DNA of 12,268 bases from the NCBI GenBank assembly GCA_017999215.1, contig JAGOBQ010000075.1, positions 1 through 12,268 of the forward strand. Direction: 5' to 3'. The notes beneath the pieces were generated by a model that saw nothing but the letters and a program-made list of their open reading frames with translations, searched no databases and was not told the DNA's origin. Positions 6,700-12,268 of this stretch are shown here, piece by piece. The DNA comes from Thermoanaerobaculia bacterium. GTDB lineage: Bacteria > Acidobacteriota > Thermoanaerobaculia > UBA5066. The number at the start of each line of letters is the position of its first letter. Positions within the stretch are counted from its first letter, which is position 1. The translations under genes and the position numbers were made by a program.

Positions 6700-7739
6700 G
6701 CCTCCTCGCGACGCTCCTCCCGCCCGGGCTCACGTTCCGAGACCCGCTCGTGCTCCTCCTCCTGCTCGTCGTCCCGGTCGCCATCGCGCTCCGGATCGCG
6801 CGGGAGCGGAAGGGGGACACGGCCCTCGTCGTCCCGACCCTCGCGTTCGTCGCGAAGGTGAAGCCGGGGTGGCGGGTCCGCTTCCGTCACCTCCCGTTCG
6901 TCCTCGCCTGCCTCGGCTTCGCGGGACTCGTCGTCGCCCTCGCGCGCCCGCGGGTCGGGCTCGAGAGGACCGAGTCGTGGACGGAGGGGGTCGACATCGT
7001 CGTCGCCCTCGACGCGTCCGGGTCGATGGCCGCGGAGGACTTCAAGCCGAAGAACCGCTTCTTCGTGGCGAAGGCCGCGACGCGGACCTTCGTCGAGGGG
7101 AGGCCCCAGGACCGGCTCGGGCTGATCGCGTTCGCGGGCCGGTCGCGGACCGTCGTGCCGCTGACGACCGACCGCGACATGCTCCTGCAGCGACTCGGCG
7201 CGCTCAACATGGGGGAGCAGGGGGACGGGACCGCGATCGGGATGGCGCTCGGGAACTCCCTCGCGCGGCTCGGCGCCTCGAAGGCGAAATCGAAGGTGAT
7301 CGTCCTCGTGACCGACGGTGGGAACAACGCCGGCGAGATCGACCCCGACACCGCCGCGAACGTGGCGAAGGGGCTCGGAGTCCGCGTCTACACGATCGGG
7401 GTCGGCACGGCCGGCGGGCCGGTCGAGATCCCGGTCCCGGTCCGCGACCCCGAAACCGGGCGCGTCGTGGAGCGCCGCGTGATGGCCGAGGTGGAGGTCG
7501 ACGAGAAGCTCCTCGGGCGGATCGCGGACGCGACGGGCGGCCGCTTCTTCCGCGCGACCGACCCCGAGGGACTGGCACGGACCTACGCCGAGATCGACCG
7601 CCTCGAGAAGACCGAGGTGAAGACGACGACCTACACCCGCTGGCGCGAGACGTTCCCGCGCGTCGCCCTCCCCGCGGCCGGACTCCTGGCCGCGGCCGCG
7701 CTCCTCGGGCTCCTCGCGTTCCCGGTGGCCCCGCGATGA
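6696..7739 (+). CDS. batA: BatA-type VWA-domain membrane protein
   Basis: BatA proteins carry a von Willebrand factor A domain between membrane helices and belong to the aerotolerance (Bat) cluster first named in Bacteroides; their molecular role is unsettled. This 347-aa protein has helices at about 17-33, 66-84 and 323-345. The VWA domain (about 98-310) has an intact metal-dependent adhesion site: Asp106-x-Ser108-x-Ser110 in DASGSM, Thr179 in GDGTAIG, and Asp207 in VTDGGNN. The pre-VWA motif FVLACLGFAGLVVALARPR (68-86) is typical of BatA/BatB. Between the last VWA strand and the C-terminal helix lies EKTEVKTTTYTRWRE (314-328), also usual in BatA. GGGAGG lies 6 nt before the ATG. Start and stop both overlap neighbours as ATGA. 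Confidence 0.93.
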   Translation: MSLLATLLPPGLTFRDPLVLLLLLVVPVAIALRIARERKGDTALVVPTLAFVAKVKPGWRVRFRHLPFVLACLGFAGLVVALARPRVGLERTESWTEGVDIVVALDASGSMAAEDFKPKNRFFVAKAATRTFVEGRPQDRLGLIAFAGRSRTVVPLTTDRDMLLQRLGALNMGEQGDGTAIGMALGNSLARLGASKAKSKVIVLVTDGGNNAGEIDPDTAANVAKGLGVRVYTIGVGTAGGPVEIPVPVRDPETGRVVERRVMAEVEVDEKLLGRIADATGGRFFRATDPEGLARTYAEIDRLEKTEVKTTTYTRWRETFPRVALPAAGLLAAAALLGLLAFPVAPR

Positions 7740-9493
7740 AGGAGCTCTTCCTCTCCCCGGCCTGGCTCTGGGCGACCCTCGGCGGGGCCCTCCTCGCCGC
7801 GACGTCCGCGTGGCTCTCCGCGCGCCGCGTCCGCCGCCGGCGGGAGGGGCTCGTCGCACCGGCCCTCGCCGAGAAGGCGGGGCTCCTCTCGCGCGATCGG
7901 TGGACCCCCTTCGGGGCCCTGCTCGCGATCGTCGCGACGCTCGGCACGGGCCTCGCGCTGGCCCGCCCGCGCTGGGGCCTCGTCACCGAGACGGTCGAGC
8001 GCCGCGGCGCGGACGTCGTCGTCCTCCTCGACACCTCCGCTTCGATGCGCGCGACCGACGTCACCCCGTCGCGGTTCGTCCTCGCGCGGCAGGCGGCGCT
8101 CTCCCTCGCCGAGAAGCTCCCGGGCGACCGCCTCGCTCTCGTCGGCTGCGAGGGAGAGGCGCAGGTCCTCGTTCCGCTCACGCTCGACACGGCGGCGGTG
8201 GCGCTTTTCCTCGAGGCGCTCGAACCGGGGATCGGCGCGCTCCCGGGCACCTCGCTGGCGGCCGGCCTCGCGGCCGCCGCCGAGCTGATGCCGCCGGGCA
8301 CGTCCGCGGGACGCCAGGTCGTCGTCCTCTCCGACGGCGAGGACCTGGAAGGGGGCGTCGACGAGGCCATCGCGAAGGCGAAGAGCGAAGGAATCGTCGT
8401 CCACGGCGTCTTCGTCGGCGTCGAGGGGCGCGGCGCGCCCGTCCCCGAGGTCGACGTCGCCGGCCGGCCGTCGGGATTCAAGACGCAGGAGGGCGCCCCG
8501 GTCCTCTCCCGCCCCGACCCGGGCCTCCTGCGGAGGCTCGCCGCCGAGACGGGGGGGAGCTTCTCCGTCGTCTCCCCCGGGAGGACCGACCTCGACGGCG
8601 TCGCCCGCGAGATCGACAAGGCCGCGCGGCGTCCTCTTTCCGGGAGCGTCGGGACGAACAGGCGGGAACGTTTCCAGATCCCGCTCGCCGTCGCCGTCGG
8701 CGCGCTCGCGCTCCTCCTGATCGGCCCGCTCGGGTTCCTCCGGCCGCGCCCCGCGCGGGGCGGCGCGGCCGCGGCCCTCTTCCTCCTGCTCTCCGGCGTC
8801 CCGTCGGGCCGCCCTCTCCTCGCCCAGAGCCCTCCCGCGGCGCCCGCGGGAACCGGCGCGCCCTCCGTTCCCGCGGTCGCGCCGACCCCGGCGTCGTTGA
8901 AAGAGCGGGTCCTCTCCCGACCGCCGTTCACGACGGCGCGCGGCGAGGCCGTCGCGGGGAAGAAGGCGCTGGAGGAGAAGCGCCTCGACGAGGCGGTGGC
9001 CCGGTTCGCCCGCGAGGCGGCGCTCGCTCCGAAGGACCCCGCCGGCAGCTACAACCTCGGGACCGCGCTCGCGCTCGCCGGCCGCACCGACGAGGCCCTC
9101 GCCGCGCTGAAGAAGGCGAAGGGGGCCTCGCGGGGCGACGTCGCCGCCGACGCTTCTCACAACGCCGGGACCGTCCTCCTCTCCGGCAAACAGTGGGAGG
9201 CGGCCGCGGCCGCTTTCCGCGACGCGCTCCGGGCCCGGCCCGGCGACGCGGACGCCGCGTTCAACTACGAGCTCGCGCTCCGGCGGCTCGAGCAGCAGAA
9301 ACAGCAGCAGAGACAGCAGCAGGGGGGCGGCCCGCCGCCGCCGCCGAAGAAGGACGACTTCGAGAAGAAGGCGAAGATGAGCCGCGACAAGGCCGAGCAG
9401 CTCCTCCAGGCGATCGCCCGGAACGACCTCGAAGAGCAGAGAAAGAAGGTCGCCGAGCAGAAGAAGAAGCGGCGCCCCGGGAGGGACTGGTGA
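7736..9493 (+). CDS. BatB-BatC fusion: VWA membrane protein with TPR domain
   Basis: A single 585-aa frame joins what are often two genes. The BatB part has helices at about 8-28 and 59-77, the motif LALARPRWG (73-81), and a VWA domain (about 93-300) with metal-site residues Asp99-x-Ser101-x-Ser103 (DTSASM), Thr172 (GTS) and Asp200 (SDGED), then a membrane helix at 315-335. A second hydrophobic stretch (343-363) ending LLAQS looks like an old signal peptide and begins the BatC part: TPR repeats at about 403-515 (AVAGKKALEEKRLDEAVARF, SYNLGTALALAGRTDEAL, SHNAGTVLLSGKQWEAAAAAF, AAFNYELALRRL). A Gln-rich run and a five-Pro hinge (519-537) come next, then a basic helix containing KAEQLLQAIARNDLEEQRKK (552-571), a BatC-like tail. 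It overlaps batA (ATGA) and batD (GTGA). Confidence 0.9.
   Translation: MKELFLSPAWLWATLGGALLAATSAWLSARRVRRRREGLVAPALAEKAGLLSRDRWTPFGALLAIVATLGTGLALARPRWGLVTETVERRGADVVVLLDTSASMRATDVTPSRFVLARQAALSLAEKLPGDRLALVGCEGEAQVLVPLTLDTAAVALFLEALEPGIGALPGTSLAAGLAAAAELMPPGTSAGRQVVVLSDGEDLEGGVDEAIAKAKSEGIVVHGVFVGVEGRGAPVPEVDVAGRPSGFKTQEGAPVLSRPDPGLLRRLAAETGGSFSVVSPGRTDLDGVAREIDKAARRPLSGSVGTNRRERFQIPLAVAVGALALLLIGPLGFLRPRPARGGAAAALFLLLSGVPSGRPLLAQSPPAAPAGTGAPSVPAVAPTPASLKERVLSRPPFTTARGEAVAGKKALEEKRLDEAVARFAREAALAPKDPAGSYNLGTALALAGRTDEALAALKKAKGASRGDVAADASHNAGTVLLSGKQWEAAAAAFRDALRARPGDADAAFNYELALRRLEQQKQQQRQQQGGGPPPPPKKDDFEKKAKMSRDKAEQLLQAIARNDLEEQRKKVAEQKKKRRPGRDW
9479..9485 (+). promoter_or_regulatory. batD ribosome binding site
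   Basis: GGGAGGG within the last codons of the batB-batC gene lies 4 nt before the GTG at 9490. It selects that GTG within a much longer open frame that runs upstream antiparallel to no real signal. Confidence 0.65.
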
Positions 9494-11343
9494 GCCGCGC
9501 CGCGCGCGCCGCCGGGCTCCTCGCGCCCCTCGCGGCGCTGATCGCGGTCCTCGCCGCGGGCTCGCTCGGCGCGGCCCAGGAGGAGCCCGAGGTCCGGGTC
9601 GTCGTCGACAATCCGCGCCCCGCCGCCGACGACGTCGTCCGGCTGACGTACGTCTTCTCGGGCCCCGGCATCGGAGGGCGCCTCCACGCTCCGGCCGAGC
9701 TCCCGCTCCGGAACCTCGTCTCCCTCGGCCCTCCCAGCAGCTCGACCCAGGCCACGCTGATGAACGGCGTCTTTTCCCGCTCCTCGAGCCTCACCTACTT
9801 CCTTCGCCCAACCGGAACGGGTCCCGCCGAGATCGGCGAGACGATCTTCCGTTTCGGTGAGAAGGAGGTGAAGGCGGGGGCCTACCTCCTCGAGGTGGGT
9901 CCCGCGCGCCGCGGGTCCGGCCCCGACGCGGCCGCCCCTCAGCGCGAGGAGGACCCGTTCGATCGGGTCTTCCCGAGGCGTGGGACCCGCCCCGCCGGGG
10001 TCGAACGCGGCCTCCCCTCCGCGGAACCGCTCCTCGCCTTCGTCGCGACCCCGAGCCGGGAGACCGCCTTCGTCGGAGAGGAGGTGACGATCGCCTACGA
10101 CCTCGTCACCGAGGCCGAGGTGCAGGGGATCGAGTACGTCGAGGCCCCGCAGTTCCCCGGCCTCTGGGCCGAGGACCTCGAGCGGCCCGAGCGCCCGCAG
10201 GGGCGGAAGGACACGTTCGAGGGGCGCCCCGTCGCGCGCTTCACGCTCCTTCGCAAGGCGGTCTCCGGCCTCACCCCCGGCACCGTGACGATCCCGGCTT
10301 CGAAGATCCGGATCGGCGTCCGCGTCGCGCTCGACCCGTTCGGCGATCCGTTCGCGATGCTCCGGCCGCGCGTCCTCGAGCGCACGACGAAGCCGATCAC
10401 GCTGAAGGTCCTGCCGATCCCCGGCCGCCCCGACTTCAAGGGCCCGGTCGGCCAGTTCGGCGTCACGGCGAGCGTCGACCGGAAGCGCGTCCCGGCCGGC
10501 GAGGCCGTCACGCTCAAGGTCCGCCTCGCCGGCACCGGGAACCTCCGGACCGCGACCGAGACCCCCCACCTCTCGATCCCGGGCGTGAAGGTCTACCCTC
10601 CCTCCTCGCGGACCCTTCCGTCCCGCGGCGGGACGAAGGGCGGGACGAGCGCCGAGTGGGACTTCGTCCTCGTCCCGACCGAGGCGGGCAGCCTCGTCGT
10701 TCCCCCGGTCTCGTTCGAGGTCTTCGACACCGCCGAGAAGAAGGTCGTCGCCCGGTCGACCGCCCCGATCTCGATCACGGTCGAAGCGGCCGCTCCCGGC
10801 GCGGTGATCGCCGAGGGCCCGCCGCCCGCCTCCGACGCCGCGACCGGAGCGCAGGCTGCGACGACCCTCCCGGGCGCGCCGCCCACGCCCACGCCCCTCC
10901 CCTCGGCGCGCGAGCTCGCGCAGTCGACCGTCGCCGTCCCCCTCTGGGTCCTCGTCGCGATCCCGGGCCTGCTCGCCGTCGCGGGGGGAGCGACCTGGGC
11001 CGTCCGTCGCCGCGGCCGCGCCCTCGGCCCCGCCGCGGCCCTGCTCGCCCCCGAGCCGGGAGAGACGAAGGAGCGGGCGGTGGCGCGGGTCGAGCGCGCC
11101 GTCCGCGGTCACCTGGCGCGGCGGACCGGCGTGGCCGAGACGGCGCCCGTCGGCGAGCTCCTCGAGGAGCTCGCCGGCCGGGGGGTCGGTCCCGAGCTCC
11201 GGGAGGAGGTCCGACAGCTCCTCGCGCAGGTCGAGTTCCTCCGCTTCGCGCCCCAGCTCGGCGACTACTCCGACGAGCTCGCCCGCCTGCGGGATCGGGC
11301 CCGCGAGGTCCTCGGCCGGGTCCGGGACGGTCGGCGCGGCTAG
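9490..11343 (+). CDS. batD: BatD, oxygen-tolerance family membrane protein
   Basis: BatD is a largely periplasmic protein of the Bat complex; its exact function is unknown. The frame is open far upstream, but the start is placed at GTG 9490, which overlaps the previous stop (GTGA), has a good ribosome site, and gives a signal peptide (1-29, cleavage after GAA). The 617-aa product shows repeated BatD beta modules: VVDNPRPAADDVVRLTYVFSG (38-58), the family's conserved pattern near ATPSRETAFVGEEVTIAYDL (186-205), FTLLRKAVSGLTPGTVTIP (251-269), and GQFGVTASVDRKRVPAGEAV (331-350). A Pro-rich stretch (441-472) leads to one membrane helix (481-504) and a cytoplasmic helical C-domain (about 522-612, VEFLRFAP 581-588). 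The end is TAG 11341-11343. It is the second BatD-like protein of this operon. Confidence 0.92.
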   Translation: MSRAARAAGLLAPLAALIAVLAAGSLGAAQEEPEVRVVVDNPRPAADDVVRLTYVFSGPGIGGRLHAPAELPLRNLVSLGPPSSSTQATLMNGVFSRSSSLTYFLRPTGTGPAEIGETIFRFGEKEVKAGAYLLEVGPARRGSGPDAAAPQREEDPFDRVFPRRGTRPAGVERGLPSAEPLLAFVATPSRETAFVGEEVTIAYDLVTEAEVQGIEYVEAPQFPGLWAEDLERPERPQGRKDTFEGRPVARFTLLRKAVSGLTPGTVTIPASKIRIGVRVALDPFGDPFAMLRPRVLERTTKPITLKVLPIPGRPDFKGPVGQFGVTASVDRKRVPAGEAVTLKVRLAGTGNLRTATETPHLSIPGVKVYPPSSRTLPSRGGTKGGTSAEWDFVLVPTEAGSLVVPPVSFEVFDTAEKKVVARSTAPISITVEAAAPGAVIAEGPPPASDAATGAQAATTLPGAPPTPTPLPSARELAQSTVAVPLWVLVAIPGLLAVAGGATWAVRRRGRALGPAAALLAPEPGETKERAVARVERAVRGHLARRTGVAETAPVGELLEELAGRGVGPELREEVRQLLAQVEFLRFAPQLGDYSDELARLRDRAREVLGRVRDGRRG

Positions 11344-11352
11344 AATCGCCCC

Positions 11353-12268
11353 GTGGCCCTGACGACGCGGGTCCTCCCGCCGCCGAAGCTCGCGCGCTTC
11401 ATGGAGCGCCATCGTCTCCTCGACGAGACGAGCGGCATCGCTCCCGAGCGTTTCCTCGTCACGCTCGTGAAGAAGGCGCTCGATTTCGTCCCGGCGGAGG
11501 CCGCCGTCCTCCTTCTGGACGACCCGGTCGCGAAGGAGGAGGACCGGTCCCGGAACGAGCTGACCGTGATCGCCTCGGCCGGAGACATCCGCGATCCGGC
11601 CGTCGGGACCCGCGTCCGGCCCGTCGACGGCATCGCCGGCTTCACCTACGCGCGCGGGGAGCAGACCGCGGTGAACGAGATCAAGGGAGCCCGCGCCCTC
11701 TCCCGCGAGGCGGACGAGGTGTTCGGCTCCCCGGTGAGGAACGCTCTCGGCGTCCCCGTCGTCATCGAGTCGCACGTCTGCGGATCGCTCGTCCTCGTGA
11801 ACCGCATCGAGCCGGCGGGCTTCGACGCGCTCGACGAGCGCCTCATGGCCCTCTTCGGCGAGACGCTCTCGCTGGCCCTCCAGAACCTCCTCGACGAGAG
11901 GCGCGCCCGCGAGGTGGCGCGCCGCGACTCGCTCACCGCGCTCTACAACGACCGCTACTTCCACAAGAAGCTCCGCCAGGAGATCGACCGCCTCTCGCAG
12001 ACGCCCGACGGCGACCTGACGCTCCTCTTCCTCGACTGCGACCACCTCAAGGCGGTCAACGACGAGCACGGGCACCTCGCCGGGAGCCAGATCCTGCGGG
12101 AGGTCGCCTTCATCCTCCAGCGCCAGCTCGCCCAGACGACGTCCCTCCCCTGCCGCTACGGAGGCGACGAGTTCACGGTCATCCTCGTCGACTGCGAGCT
12201 CGCCCGGGGGATGGAGATCGGGGAGCGGATCCGCGCCGCGATCGCCGACTGGACGTTCCTCCCGATGG
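11353..12268 (+). CDS. GAF-GGDEF nucleotide cyclase with Hypr-type serine (runs off right edge)
   Basis: This is a probable cytoplasmic signalling cyclase; 305 codons are visible. A GAF-like sensor spans about residues 28-180, a linker helix follows (QNLLDERRAREVARRDSLTAL, 177-197), and the cyclase domain runs from about 192 to the edge. Catalytic features are intact: metal-binding Asp228 in FLDCDHLK, Asn236 in VNDEHGH, and RYGGDEF (268-274). Two key sites differ from ordinary diguanylate cyclases. GHLAGS (240-245) has Ser245 where PleD has the guanine-contacting Asp344, the change known from Hypr enzymes that make 3',3'-cGAMP. The inhibitory RxxD site reads QTTS (261-264). GTG 11353 starts 9 nt after batD without a clear ribosome site; ATG 11401 is an alternative. 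It may be co-transcribed with the Bat genes. An ordinary diguanylate cyclase remains possible. Confidence 0.88.
   Translation, partial: MALTTRVLPPPKLARFMERHRLLDETSGIAPERFLVTLVKKALDFVPAEAAVLLLDDPVAKEEDRSRNELTVIASAGDIRDPAVGTRVRPVDGIAGFTYARGEQTAVNEIKGARALSREADEVFGSPVRNALGVPVVIESHVCGSLVLVNRIEPAGFDALDERLMALFGETLSLALQNLLDERRAREVARRDSLTALYNDRYFHKKLRQEIDRLSQTPDGDLTLLFLDCDHLKAVNDEHGHLAGSQILREVAFILQRQLAQTTSLPCRYGGDEFTVILVDCELARGMEIGERIRAAIADWTFLPM

Noticed and set aside
6696..9000. Recent tandem duplication of VWA genes (BatA and BatB)
   Set aside because: The two VWA proteins share only family motifs (LALARPR-type segment, DxSxS, xDG) and differ in most other residues; they are old paralogues normal to Bat loci.
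9292..9345. CAG-type and CCG-type trinucleotide runs as a repeat element
   Set aside because: They encode the Gln-rich and poly-Pro hinge of the BatB-BatC fusion in frame and are short and imperfect; ordinary low-complexity coding sequence.
7810..9489. Upstream extension of the BatD frame, giving a 1177-codon ORF
   Set aside because: The extension overlaps the BatB-BatC fusion in another frame and is Arg/Gly/Pro-rich nonsense. The signal peptide, ribosome site and GTGA overlap place the start at 9490.
11344..11352. A cGAMP or c-di-GMP riboswitch near the GGDEF gene or in the moxR leader
   Set aside because: The gap before the GGDEF gene is 9 bp. The 150-bp moxR leader shows no GEMM-like two-helix core that I could identify by eye.
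9265..12075. A 936-codon open frame on the minus strand opposite batD and the GGDEF gene
   Set aside because: It lies antisense to well-recognised domains. Its product is low-complexity (Arg, Glu, Asp, Gly, Leu), with no domain pattern. Long stop-free antisense frames are expected at this GC content.

Overview
The window is very GC-rich DNA whose codons end almost entirely in G or C. It is densely coding, with genes often overlapping by 4 bases. The gene mix is rsmA-uppP-ftsK, trxA, a full MoxR/DUF58/Bat locus and a GAF-GGDEF gene. This would fit an Acidobacteriota-like or deltaproteobacteria-like organism, but the lineage is an inference; no rRNA or other taxonomic marker is present. No tRNA, rRNA, CRISPR array, insertion sequence or phage gene was seen.

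Left block, minus strand (bases 1-2627): an apparent operon reading right to left, rsmA (16S rRNA dimethyltransferase), uppP (undecaprenyl-diphosphatase), then the N-terminal 309 codons of ftsK, which runs off the left edge. The uppP stop and ftsK start share an ATGA. Middle (2628-3616): trxA (thioredoxin) on the plus strand converges on a small exported Pro-rich protein on the minus strand, with a perfect 12-bp hairpin between them. A 150-bp divergent region then holds a 7-4-7 inverted repeat upstream of moxR.

Right block, plus strand (3617-12268): moxR, a possible 24-codon small ORF containing competing hairpins, a DUF58 gene, a short BatD-like membrane protein, BatA (VWA), a BatB-BatC fusion (VWA plus TPR), a long BatD, then a GAF-GGDEF gene cut by the right edge. 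Most junctions are ATGA or GTGA overlaps, so the Bat genes are probably translated together as parts of one envelope machine: a cytoplasmic AAA+ ATPase with a DUF58 partner, and membrane-anchored VWA, TPR and beta-domain proteins facing the periplasm.

The most interesting signal is in the last gene. Its GGDEF domain has intact catalytic residues, but a serine replaces the guanine-contacting aspartate (PleD Asp344 position). This is the hallmark change of Hypr GGDEF enzymes that make 3',3'-cGAMP. The autoinhibitory RxxD site is also missing. Other points of note are the BatB-BatC fusion with a relict-looking internal signal segment, two BatD-like proteins in one operon, and the attenuator-like small ORF after moxR.
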